This document shows, piece by piece, positions 46,430-57,819 of a stretch of 64,000 bases of DNA (position 1 is its first letter; every line of letters starts with the position of its first letter). Location of the stretch: contig CM076951.1 of assembly GCA_039566865.1 (NCBI GenBank), positions 17,555,484 through 17,619,483 on the forward strand, in the 5' to 3' direction. Under the pieces are notes generated by a model. That model did not search any database and was not told the DNA's origin. It worked only from the letters and a program-made list of their open reading frames with translations. Both the position numbers and the translations under genes were made by a program. The stretch comes from Aurelia coerulea (lineage: Eukaryota; Cnidaria; Scyphozoa; Semaeostomeae; Ulmaridae).

Positions 46430-46762
46430 GAAACAAAAAGCATATCTTTGCTACAACTGCCTAAGTAATTATTTCTAATTTTTGGGGTCTAAAATTGTGT
46501 TATGGTTTGAAGTTGAGACTTCTTATTGACAAAAGGCTTTCATTTTGCATCGATATTGTCACCAAGAATAAACCAGTTATCAATTTTTGCCATCAAAACA
46601 TGATATTTACAAAACGCAATGCAGCATGAACCGTAATCTACCGAATCTTATTCTTAATAATATTCTTAATTTTTCTTGAACATAGTACTAGAGTTTCTTA
46701 AATTTTTGGTCATTGTCTAATTTCTTTTAAACCAACTTCTTATAAAATAAAAAAAGTGTGAT
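46430..46762. mobile_element. Truncated TTTCTTATAA-family MITE
   Basis: Closely resembles 12680-12999: GGGTCTAAAATTG, GAAGTTGAGACTTCTT, ATTTTGCATCGATATTGTCA and the AGTACTAGAGTTTCTTAA end words, finishing with TTCTTATAAAATAAAAAAAG. The left end is missing. It sits between the convergent exonuclease and transposase. Confidence 0.75.
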
Positions 46763-46889
46763 GTGTTAAATGCGTCACAACAAAGTAACATAAATTAAGT
46801 TCCAGAAATCTTGAACCTGCCGTAGCAAGCTTTTTACTCTTTGTTATCGTAAACCCTTTCCTCCTAAGAATAATGGGCCTACTTGTAGG

Positions 46890-48260
46890 CTATACTATTG
46901 CAACAATAAGTTTGATGATCACTGACTTTGAACTAGCTAAAGGTCTTTGAAAGTTTACTAAGGATGCACAGATTTTAACAATGTCATCAACCACTGGTAG
47001 CAATGAAATTGGAAGCTCATTTTTCAAAACTTGGAACTCTTTAAGCTTCCTCATTGCTTGTTCCACATAAATTCTGGCATTTGCAATCTTTGAAGTTTTT
47101 GCTGCATCCTTTTCATTGAGCTGCAAATTGCTATGGGCAGATGGGGGCCTTGCCAAAGTGCACTGATAAAAGGCAAGGGTGTCCTCAATCTTAAAGCCAC
47201 GATCAGCCATTACAACATCTCCAGGTTGAAGAAAATTCAAGAAGCCAAACTTTTCAACAATGTGCTTGTCACCAGCACGACCACCATATGCATCTGACAC
47301 ATAACTGAAGGCTCCATTTGGTGTTATTCCAACCAAAACCTTCACTGTACAGTGATGTTTATACTCACTCCAGCAAAGGGCTTGCACTCTCAGGCTTGAA
47401 GGGGTTTCAATGTACATTTCCGTGCAATCAATTATCACTCTGCATTTCTTATAATATTTTCTGAACACATCAGGCAGGTTCCTTTGGATCTGTAATCTGT
47501 CAGGCCATGTGAGGAATGGATCCAGCTCAAGAGACATCAGGCGCATCCAAGTAAATACAATTGAACTAACTTGACCAGGGCTAACATGGAATACATGAGC
47601 CAAGTACTCAGTTAAGAGTCCAAGGCGCAATCTCTGCAGCACAAGAAAAAGCTCCTCCTCAAGAGACAACTTCCTATTTCCATGTAGGCTATACCGGACA
47701 TTTGCATTCTTTGAGGTCTGCTTTGGTCCTCGCCAGTAAACCATGGTGATTGCTTTAGGTGAAAGGAACTCAAACAGAGCTTTAAAAACTCCAGCATTTG
47801 CAAGTCCTGTAAATAGCTTGACATCTGCATCCTTTGTCAGTTGATCAAATGTTATGCAAGGTCCTGTATTGCGGTCATTGCCTTGCACGTCTGGATTGGG
47901 CTCCTCATTTTCATTTTTCATTTCTTGTTCCTTGACTTCATTGGCATGCCTAACAATGATTCTTCTCTTTATGGGAAACTTCTTGATATCGTCACTCTTC
48001 CTCAGGTATAGTGTTGGGTTTGGAGCTGAGAATGTTGGTTTACCATACTGGAAGTGGTTTGAACACACAACTTGATGATTCGTGGCCTTAAAGTTTTGTC
48101 GACCTTTTCCTATATTTGCTTCCCATACAGCTCTTTTGACAGGGTCCTTCGTTATGTAATGCCATTTCATTTCACCTGTAACATGCCCTCTCTTGACAAC
48201 GTTCATAGGTCTCTTATTGTCATTGTCACAGCCCCCAACACAGCATCTGTAATGTGGCAT
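46890..48260 (-). CDS. THAP-domain DDE transposase, intact (DDE_Tnp_4 type)
   Basis: 456 codons, one frame, with an acceptor-like TTTATTCCTAG just before the ATG. The N-terminal THAP domain shows C-x3-C (7, 11), W, CSNH (66-69) and a following P. A linker and helical part come next. The catalytic domain has VIIDCTE (D about 278), DVVMADRGF (D about 353) and IYVEQA (E about 398), each in the order and wording of the Harbinger-type DDE_Tnp_4 family. It would bind the element ends and cut them in the nucleus. It is the only apparently intact transposase in the window, and faces the SAP-SWIM-YqaJ gene 606 bases away. Together they fit the two-gene ISL2EU (IS4EU) layout as I recall it. Confidence 0.9.
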   Translation of the reverse strand: MPHYRCCVGGCDNDNKRPMNVVKRGHVTGEMKWHYITKDPVKRAVWEANIGKGRQNFKATNHQVVCSNHFQYGKPTFSAPNPTLYLRKSDDIKKFPIKRRIIVRHANEVKEQEMKNENEEPNPDVQGNDRNTGPCITFDQLTKDADVKLFTGLANAGVFKALFEFLSPKAITMVYWRGPKQTSKNANVRYSLHGNRKLSLEEELFLVLQRLRLGLLTEYLAHVFHVSPGQVSSIVFTWMRLMSLELDPFLTWPDRLQIQRNLPDVFRKYYKKCRVIIDCTEMYIETPSSLRVQALCWSEYKHHCTVKVLVGITPNGAFSYVSDAYGGRAGDKHIVEKFGFLNFLQPGDVVMADRGFKIEDTLAFYQCTLARPPSAHSNLQLNEKDAAKTSKIANARIYVEQAMRKLKEFQVLKNELPISLLPVVDDIVKICASLVNFQRPLASSKSVIIKLIVAIV

Positions 48261-48947
48261 GCTCCTTGGCTAGGAATAAATAATGCATCATGACATTGAT
48301 GTAAATTAACAAGAGATAAAAATATGAGAGTGTATCACAGCTGTCTCACTCAGCAGAAAGCTTACAAAAACTCGAGTTCTTGTAGGTAGGTGCAAGGACT
48401 AGTGGTGGCTTTGCGCTCAATAGTTTCCCATCATATCGACTATGCTTATGTGTATACCTAGGACTGCAGGGTTGATACTTTCAAAATCTTAGTCTTCACA
48501 AGCTTTAGTGTGCTTTACATAAGTTTAGGTTTCTTTCACGTACAAAGGAGGGACGAGCACTGAGCCAGCTAAAATTTATGACACAGTTACATGGAATTTT
48601 TGCATGGGATTTTTCTTTGCTTAAAGTGTCCAATCAACCAAGTGCCAAAGGCAGTGCTTACTGTTACATTCTTACAATGAGATACATTGAAGTTATTAGA
48701 GTGGAAGGCCATATTAAAATGAAACAATTGTGTCAGGCAAATATTACATCAAGGTTTTAGTGAGATATGTATTGCTCCACAGTCAAGCAGATTTGGTAAA
48801 TTTCATCTGAATGATGGGCACATGCAAAAATATTGAGATTCACATTAAGAAGCAGCAGCACAGACATGATTCCCCTGATTTTTTAGCTCAGGATATTGCT
48901 AAGCATGCACTCTTTCTTACCTCGGATAAACCATCCGCATCTGATCA
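48261..48947. other. No recognised gene
   Basis: Upstream region of the transposase; terminal inverted repeats of the element should lie here or further out, but I could not identify them. Confidence 0.4.
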
Positions 48948-49609
48948 AAGTACAACAAGGGTGGAAGAGTCATCATCAGATGCCCCACTTTCCAAGTCTC
49001 CAAAATCACTTTCATTCACAGCAACCTGCAATAAAAATAAATTATATGTGACATTTGAGCTTTTCACACATGAAACTTAATCTCAATGTATACAAACTTT
49101 TCAGTGCAAAATGTTTTGGATTATTGTTCTAAATAAAATAGACCTCAGTGTACATTTTGCCACGATTCCAGTCTGGTTGTGTGTGTATAGTTTCTACCCA
49201 CCAGACGCAGAGTAAAAACATTGTGTTCCAAGAAAATTTGCAATACATGCTCTCCTCAGCAACCTTTCTGAACTGTAACAAATACGTTTCAATATTGTGC
49301 ATGACTAAATAGAGGCCTGGAACCTCTGGTTTATGAACAGATTAGAAATATAAATTTGAAATTTACTTCTTGAAGCCTATTGAGGCATCTACTGGGGAAG
49401 CAGGAGCACTTATCAGCATCACAGGCAGTGTCCGATGATGAGCATGGGCAGTTTCTTGCACATTTTCCTTTGTAGCTACAGTTGGCTTGTTGTTGTTGCC
49501 CAGTTGATCCCCACATCTGATTGAGGAAGGCATACTCTTCCTGGGGCAAGTCTTCGATTGTGGAGCTTCCTAGCAGGCTAACTGATTGATTCAAGTTGAG
49601 CCTTGGCAA
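48948..49609 (-). CDS. Cysteine-rich protein, two possible exons, incomplete
   Basis: On the minus strand one open exon (49609 to about 49370) encodes CSYKGKCARNCPCSSSD, then CDADKCSCFPSRCLN, followed by a possible donor GAA/GTAAAT. A second exon (about 49025-48948) starts after TTATTGCAG and encodes VAVNESDFGDLE with an acidic tail and a stop. The Cys spacing resembles CXC/tesmin-like motifs or the Cys-rich tails of cnidarian transposon proteins. The 5' end is not resolved: an ATG/GTAAGT at about 49765 does not give a matching phase. Confidence 0.4.
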
Positions 49610-50189
49610 AAGGACAAAAAGATGTTAAATGGGGCTGATCAAGACACCTGCATGGAGAAGCCAGCTGAAAGCGCGAACGTTCTTTGGTCTACATGTCGTT
49701 GTGTAATAGAGGCCTAAAAAACTTTGAATTACAGAGAGGCTTTAACAACTTTTGTGGGTACTTACCATTGTCTCCTCTGCTCTGGGCGGTTCTGATGAAA
49801 AACTAACAAGTTTCCAACTGCAGCTGCATCGATTGTCTCCAACTGATCGATCTAATCGGTGTCTGGTATGTGAAACATGTTTGTTTTGTCTCTAATCTTT
49901 CACTCTTTCCTTCGTCGACCTCGTGTCTCGCTCAGTTCGTTGCGGTTGCCCAACCCAAGGACAAAACGTGAAATTTGGCGCACATACTGATCACATGTTT
50001 CTTCTCTTTCACCACGGAAACAGAACTGATCACATGAAAAGTCATGTTACCCCCAGCGAAGCCGCGATATTTATATGGACTCAATTCCTTTAATGATGCA
50101 CAGACTCAACTGGAGTAGGAACCTATGTGAAAACAACGGTCAGTGGAGCCTGCACACATGCTAATGCTAGATGATTTGCAGGAAAGACG
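49610..50189. other. No recognised gene
   Basis: Nothing identifiable except a possible splice donor on the minus strand near 49765. Confidence 0.4.
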
Positions 50190-50567
50190 AATACATGTAT
50201 TTTTTTTATAAAAAACTGAGAATTTGTGCCAGTACTAAAAGTTTCTTAAAATTATCAGCTTTTGAGTACTCAGAGTTTCTTATGAGTTTCTTAAAGGTTC
50301 CATAACAATCTTCATGTTCACTACTTGTGCCCTCGTGAGCATGTCAAAACAATACCTCTCCAATGTTTAGACATTACTCAAGCACCTTACGAGTAATATG
50401 ATACAGGAAACAAGTTAAAGTAAAGCAAAAATATACCAAGGATTTTCTTTATCAAAGTAGATAGTTTTTTACCTTATATTTTCCCAATACTGGAGTTTCT
50501 TAATTTTTTTGCGATCTGAGAGTTTGAGTTTCTTATATGGGCAGTTTCTGACAAAAAAATACGTGTA
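50190..50567. mobile_element. TTTCTTATAA-family MITE
   Basis: Left end TGTATTTTTTTTATAAAAAACTG and right end CAGTTTCTGACAAAAAAATACG in inverted arrangement. Interior words AGTACTAAAAGTTTCTTAA and TACTGGAGTTTCTTAA are present, as is the ACCTTACGAGTAATATGATACAG stretch shared in reverse with 16070-16440. Confidence 0.7.
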
Positions 50568-50718
50568 TGTAATGATGACATGTTGTGAAATTTAACAGCA
50601 TTGGAGTAATCTATTGTTTAAGTGTTTTGATCAAGCACACACGGTCCTGTTTTCTTGTGTCTGAAGATGGTTAAATATGGTACTCTGATTTGTGATTGAA
50701 GTTGCACTTTTATTCTAG

Positions 50719-53700
50719 ACTTGGATAGGAAACTACAAGAGAAAATTAAGTGGAAAAATACAGGTAAAAGTGAAACCAAGCCATGTAAATGCAAAGACCA
50801 GAAAAAGATCTGCCAAAGATTTCTTTCAGGAGGAGTTTCTTCGAGGTATATTTGTCAATAGTATGTGTGCCATCAATAATCAAGAACTCCTTCCTTCATT
50901 GTTTTTTAAGAATTTTTAAGAATTTTAAGAAATTTGAAAAAATTCTTCACAGTTTCCTTGTATTGCAGCTGCTAGGATATTACATGTAAGAAGAATCTTA
51001 TTTGTCCAGCAATATTGAACAAAATACCGGGTGACCCAGAAAAAAGTGACCCAACGCAATCTGTTATAGAAAAAAAAGTAAGCGGCAGATTGAAATATTT
51101 CAAACGTTGTTTTGTCGCTAAAAGACCAGCCTACATTATGAGTATTTTTCGCAATTTTTTTGGGCACGGGAAGGTTTCCCAATTAAGGATTTTGAGGAAA
51201 AGGGCAGACTTGAAATGCTCAAAAAGTCGCCAAAAACAAGGGATTGATTTGAAGTCATTTCAGATCTTCAAAACAACGAGGAGCGTGTTTCATTCTGCCT
51301 GAGAATATTTTTCAAGTACCTAGGGACTATAAACTTGCTCTGAAGACTTCCGACTGTGTTACCTATTCCCAGTTTGAAATGAAACACGCTCCTCGTTGTT
51401 TTGAAGATTTGAAATGGCTGTAAATCGATGCCCTGTTTTTGACGACTTTTTGAGGATTTCAGGCATGCTCTTTTCCTCGAAATCCTTAATTTTGGAAATT
51501 TACCGTGCCGAAAAAATTGCGAAAAATACTCATGGCATAGGCTAGCCTTTTAGCGACAGAACAACGTTTGAAGCATCTCAATCGGCCACTTAGTTAATTT
51601 TCTGTAACAGATTGCGTTGGGTCACTTTTTTCTGGGTCACCCGGTAGATAGATAGTTAATCTAAAGCGCCCAATCTAAAAATCTAAACAACTCCTTTCAA
51701 AAAATTGCCAAAATTGCTACTTAGATATCTAGAATACTTTTAGGTGCTATATGTATCAGTTGTACTGTAGCTACTACCTGCCATTAGAGTACTGTTTTTG
51801 TTTCATTAGAAAACAAAGGGAAAATGTCCAGCATTGGACCAAAGTGGAAAGAAGTAAAAGAAAACCCAGTTCAATTCAATCGCTATCAGGCAATGGCTGA
51901 TCAAATAAACAAGGATGGTTTTATTTTGACAGAAAGGGAGAGAGAACTAAAGGCAATGAAAATTCAGAAAAACATGCAAATTGAGGTTGTGCTCTTATGT
52001 TAAGATTTGATCTTCTTTTCATTACACCATATACAGCACAGGCCTTTGTTTCCTGGTAAGGAAGGGCAAACTTTGTGAAACAAACGATTTATGTCTGATG
52101 AAGACAAAGTGTTTTTGCAGTTTCAAATAATAGATTTCACACCTTTTGCGCAGCCAACCACAACTGTTTGCATTCTGTTTATTTCTGTTTGATCCAGTGT
52201 ACTCAGAGGTGTGAAATCAATTCTTTAGAAAGGCAAGCTGGTTTTTCTTTTCAAAATCTTGAATCTTTTTTTCACAAAATTTGCCCTTTCAATTCTGATT
52301 GATAAGAATTCTTGAAAGGTTTGGAAGACTGTAAACATTTGAACAGAATAGTGTACTTTTTCCACACCAAAGCAGTTTTAAGATATTTGATACCATTATT
52401 CATTGCAAAAATAAAGTAATGCTTTCCAAAATTTTGGTTTCTCAAAGTGGATGTAAACAAACATCACCCAAATATACAGTACATATACTGTATAGCGGGT
52501 GCGTCAGAACAAAGTTAAACAAATTTGGCAGGCTGTGGAATTGAAAATATGTGGGTGATGTTCAAAACTGAAACCCTTTGCCAGCATTTTCTCCATTTCT
52601 CGGTCTAAAAGATAAATAACTTTCCCAAACGAAAATTTCACATCAAAGTTAGTGTTTGACTGGGCAGATTAACATTTTAGTTTGAATATTGGCGGCATAA
52701 TTTGCATTCCACAGACCATCAAAAGTGATCCTTTTTTAAATCACATGGTATATGGGTCTCTATTCTTGAAAAATTACAAGAATTAACAAGAAGTCTCAAA
52801 ACTTTTAGGCAGGAAAGCAGTGTGCATACTTTAAACAAGGCAACTTTAAACAAGACAAAAGAGTTTTCACAGCCATTGTTTCTTGAGCTGCTATGCTCAA
52901 TTATCAAATACAATTTCTTGCAAACTTGTGATGATAAATTTGCACAATTGGAAGCCATAGATTCAGTAAAATCCACAAATTTAACGACCAAAAAAGCAAG
53001 CACCCACTCAACTGAAAAATGTATGATCGAGGAGTGGAAACAATCATTAAATACAATGCGATATATTTTGATACAAGTACAGGCCAGCTCTAGCTATGTT
53101 AAAAAAATTTGATCATCTACAGTTATTTCTAGAAAGCTTTAAACTCGTTACAGGCTGTTGAACTGCAGAAGCTTGGCTTTGAGTGCTTTGGTATGATTGC
53201 AAAGCCGAATTCCAACCTCATTGGAGAGTTTGGTTCTGGAAAGGGGAAACACTTCCTCAACAACCACAAGCTGTGTTGGGAATTTGCATCTGAAATTAAC
53301 CGTAAACTATTTTCATCATTAGCGTTCATTCCTGTGTTTCTTTGGCCATATGCATGTGTCTTGCAAATGACAACAAGCTCAACGAAACAAGGGATAGTGC
53401 CAATTTTTAGCCAGTGGAGACGAACATTGATGCAAAACCTGCTCACCCTGTTGAAAATGTTTAAAAAAATAACTGCCCTGTCAACAGCGTTCTTCACACA
53501 ATCTATCTGCCCCCTACTTCCTTGACTTGCTACAAGTCTCAGTATAAATCTCAGAGAGTCAGTATAAATCCCAGAGAGTGTTCTGTCTAAATGAATAGAA
53601 GGCAAACGAAGACTTGTGGCAAGTCAACCTACTTCCAAGCGATTGAGGTTATAGTACAGAGATTAACAAGCTAATTACCATAACATTATTTATTATGCTT

Positions 53701-56060
53701 GGTCTCCAAAATATATGACGTATATTTGTCTGTTACCAGTTTTTACCAACAAGAGATACTTTATCAGATACCAATCCATCATTCTAAGCAAATCTCTTGA
53801 AGAGTTTTTCGTGCTGCATAATATTTACACAACTTTACGCAAAATGAACAATTTTGTTACTCATATAAAAACAGTAGTATCGTTTCTTTCAGTTTGAGAG
53901 TGGAGCAAGCAATTGCCATCACCTGTCATTTCCATTTAGCTCATTTACTGACATGGATTCTTTCTATCTTTCATTTATCGTTGCAGTCAGTGAGAGTGAA
54001 CGAAATAAAGATCAATGGGAGAACCTTCGGCAAGCTGTCCAAGACAAACTAAATGTAGCATATGAAGGTAATTAATTTCGTGTCGAATTTTGCAGGTTTT
54101 TCACAGAGAACCTACTTTTGAATCCAGCTGTAGGAACATCCTGGTGCATGAAAAGGAATTTAACCGGGTTTAGCTGCACATGCTCAACGTTTCTTAAACT
54201 GCATATTCTTTAGGGACAGTGCAACGTTTATTTAAAACATGGCCGGTGCAAAACGCAACAGGGCAGCTGCCTTTTTTATCTTTTACAGAACTGGGTCAAC
54301 ACTTTTTTACAAAGCAAATATGTACCGGCTATAAGGAAATCTCGCCATTGATTTTTTAATTTTTGTCCACGTTCTGTTATATGCAACTCATTTTTTGAAG
54401 CACATCCTTGGAAGTAGTTTTTTGCTTTTCTTGGCCGTCTTTAGCAGTAAAAAGCAGAAATCATTCTTTTCTTATTATACAATAAATGGAAAACAAGTAA
54501 GTCATTTTATCATTCAAACGTACAAGTCGAACAGCATCTAAAGAAAGGTTTCCCCTTTTTCTTCAGACAGTGGGCTAGGGAAAAGCCATGTAGAGTGGAA
54601 ACGGGTAAGATCTGGAGAAGTGATAGCAGATGGTTTTCCCGATGGAATTAATCCTTCGCCAGCATGCACGTTTGGTGCAAAGAATCTCCGAAGAATTCTT
54701 GAGGAGGACGTGATCATAGTCTTCAAAGGTATTTTGTTCAAAATACATTGAGTATGATAAACGTTTTTTGTAAGATACTTGAATCAAGGCTTGAATAATT
54801 TCAAGATCGTGCAGTGGGGGTTATCAACGGCAATTAGCTTTCCATAAATGAATCTATAAGAAACAAGCGCTGTGCTGTTGAAGTAGCCTGAATGGTCTTG
54901 TACCAAAGATATTGGAGATTCACTCTGAAAGATTAGATCACCAAAAGGAAACCTAGGAAAACAAGTCAAAAAAGGGATGCCTCGCATACGACCAGAAACC
55001 ATCCGAGAAATATTCAGGCATCAAGGTGCACATATTTATAGGCCTGTTATTCTGAAAAAAGGGGGGAAAGAAAGAAGCGAATGGACGAATTTGGAAAAAA
55101 GTCCAATAGCTCAAAGTTCTGCTACAGGCTTTTCATAACGAACCACTCTTTCTCAAAATAATTTGTAACGAATCGCCCGAGCCTCCGCTAGGCGCTCATT
55201 CATTCAGCCAAAATGTACCTAGGCCCATTAGTTTCTTCAAATATCACCTTTCGAAAGTGTTCATATTTCAAAAAGAGTTTCTGGTAAGAAAACGTGTACA
55301 TTCAATATATATTTTTTGAGTTTAAGATCTTTCTCCATTGGAAACAATCTACATCAGTTTGATTTGCCATTTATACAGTAACGTCATGTACATTCGGGTA
55401 AATACAATAAATGCTTATCATCATCAACGGTATCACAATAGCTAAATTTTCGCTTTTGCCATCGATAATTAATTGCCTACGAGTTTCACAGATGCACACG
55501 GAAGACTGCTGAAGGTAGCTTGTAAATAACACAGGGACTGAAATTGATGGACTGCTTACCAATTCCAGTTTGATCAAGATATATTTAAAGCAGTAGCAAC
55601 GTCGTTGAGTCGACGGTCCTTTTCAGTTTTACACTAGTAAGAATACCCTGCATTATCCAATTCCATTATCAGCATTATACTGATATTATTATTGTACTTT
55701 GTAGAGGTTGCAAGAAGCGAGCAAGCAGAGAATGATCCCGAAGAAGCTTTTCAAACAATTGCTTCAAACGAAGATCTTAGCATTTCAGGTGATAGAGCAT
55801 CAAACGACGATGAAGGGCGAGATTCAGACAAAGGGCGAGATTCAGACGAAGAGCAACATTCTACGGCTTGTGAAGATCCTCCAGTATTGGAGGAAGGTCT
55901 TTACAAAATAGACTATATTTTGGAGAAAAGGATCATGAAAAAGGTCACCCATTACTTAGTCAAGTGGACAGGATATCCTGAGCCTACATGGGAACCCTAT
56001 TCCAATATCGATGTGCAGATCAGGAAAAGGTTTAACAAGAACTTGAAGAATGACCTTTAA
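50719..56060 (+). CDS. HMG-box-like protein with C-terminal chromodomain, six visible exons
   Basis: Exons 50719-50845, 51810-51985, 53154-53301, 53987-54067, 54567-54728 and 55705-56060 join with matching phases at all five junctions. Residues around KPSHVNAKTRKRSAKDFF, GPKWKEVKENPVQFNRYQ and MADQIN look like an HMG-box-type helix series. Then GFECFGMIAKPNSN and a G-K-G segment, followed by IADGFPDGINPSPACTFG, which resembles a pattern seen in other cnidarian orphan proteins. The last exon has an acidic repeat (GRDSDKGRDSDEEQ) and a clear chromodomain (YKIDYILEKRI, HYLVKWTGYPEPTWEPY). Likely nuclear and chromatin-bound. The 5' end is not visible. It could be a host gene or part of a mobile element. 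Confidence 0.65.
51027..51644. mobile_element. Foldback MITE with CCGGGTGACCC ends
   Basis: The 618-bp element lies between TA and TA (51025-51026, 51645-51646). Its ends are inverted repeats starting CCGGGTGACCCAGAAAAAAG. The two arms pair nearly along the whole length, with only a short centre. TA targets and these ends fit a Tc1/mariner-type MITE family. It lies in an intron of the HMG-chromodomain gene. Confidence 0.9.
54729..55704. other. Intron with a short TTTCTTATAA-family remnant
   Basis: The fragment at about 55230-55292 ends GAGTTTCTGGTAAGAAAACGTG next to TA, matching a family end. The rest shows nothing recognised. Confidence 0.4.
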
Positions 56061-57819
56061 CCAAATTTTCAACGCCTTGTTATTTGTGATGGACCTGTAA
56101 AATTCAACTTATTACCATATCTGATTGGACATTCGGAAAAAATGAAACATCTCTCCACTACAGACAATGGTAACTTCTCTCCACTACAGACAAAAAAAGT
56201 AGCAAAATTTTTGTGAACTCCAGTTGACGTAATCGAATATCTTTACCATTAAACACAATTGAATTATTCAATTGCAAAACCAGATGAAAATGCAATGTTA
56301 CTGTGCGAAATGTATTACAAAATATGCAAATTTACCCAACAACTCCTTTGCTAAGGGATCTTCTCAATAAAGCGAACTTCTTTCAGTGGCAGTTATGGAG
56401 AAAAATATTTGGTCTTAAATCGCCGGCAGTTAAATGTGATTGTACTCGTGGCAGTTGGTTATATTCGCCAGTATCTATACTTATTGCAACAAGAAATTAT
56501 TGCAAACACATGAAGATGCGCTTTTTCACATAACTCCGTTTTTTACTGAGAAATATGCCAGCGATCTCCAGGCAAATTGGCGCTGGTTTTGGACTTTCAT
56601 GTCTTAAATCTAAACAAACAGCTGCCATAGAAACTCCACTTACTCCGCCAATTTTTTTAGATGATCCCTAAACAGCATTAATATCACATTTTCAGTGATT
56701 TGAAGAGATGATGTTTCTGTTCACAAGAATGAAACGTTTCGTAACATAGGATTCTCAATATCTCTTTGAAACCCTGTTTCTTCTTTGCAAAATGTTTCTC
56801 CACTGCGTAGCAAAAGTTCCTTGGAGGGCTTTAATCAGCACTATCTTGGATACCCATTTTTGATGGAGTTCATATGACATCATGATTTTTTCAGTAAATT
56901 ATCCTTCTGCCCTCTGTAACCATTGTCTTACATACCAGACTACGAAGAGAGATAAAAATCTAAATTTTATATACCCAAACAAAAGTTGGAAACAATAATC
57001 TCTAACCCCATTTTAGGCTGTAGAACAGATGCAAAATGGGGTTAGAGATAGTGCACATTGCAATCATGCTTAAAGATAAATGTATGTTGTTGAACAAAAA
57101 ATTGTATCTAATAATTTTGCCATTTCACCTTATTTATAAAATGAATTCACTTTTGCAAAACTGAAAGCCATAGCACAATCAAAGAATTCCATGCAAAATG
57201 TGGAGAATTTAATATTTTATCAAAAGCAAGTCATTACTTTAAGGTGTGACATGATAAATAAATGTTTTAGATGTTCTCTTTGTATAATGTATGTAAAGAT
57301 TTAGTCACTATCACAAACATGTTCCAAATAAAAAATGCTTTAGACATAAATGACAAAATATTCAAATCCAAGAATGGTCTGTACTCACACTTATCTCCAT
57401 CAATCAATGGTATCTGCTCTTGATTCCTGCTACACTGAACAAACCAGTTCTTTTTTGGACAAACTGTGGGATTTTCTATAAAAAATGTTTAACATTTATT
57501 AATACTGACAGCATAATTTTGGCTTGAAGGAGCTTCAATTGACTATTTTGACACAATTTTTGCAAGTTTGCACATATGATTAGAGCTTGATCACACTTGA
57601 CAATAATCTGACACCAGATTCATTCTTAACTTATACAAGCGGTGCAAAATTCTTACTTGAAGCCAGCCCACAAACATACTCAAATCAACACTTTGTCTAA
57701 GGAAAAATAAAAAAGAATAAGTGAAACATTGCATCTTGTTCCAAGGCCCTTGGTCTCCGTTATGAAATACAACATATCATCCACTGCATTTATGCCAATT
57801 TGGATTCTACTTACACCTG
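56061..57819. other. Gene-free stretch
   Basis: AT-rich, mostly unrecognised. It contains a 17-bp perfect hairpin at 56998-57049, listed separately. Confidence 0.5.
56998..57049. ncRNA. Short perfect hairpin, possible microRNA-like precursor
   Basis: ATCTCTAACCCCATTTT pairs perfectly with AAAATGGGGTTAGAGAT, leaving an 18-base loop. Length and loop would suit a small-RNA precursor, but there is no further pairing outside and no expression evidence. A tiny MITE or chance palindrome is equally possible. Confidence 0.2.
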
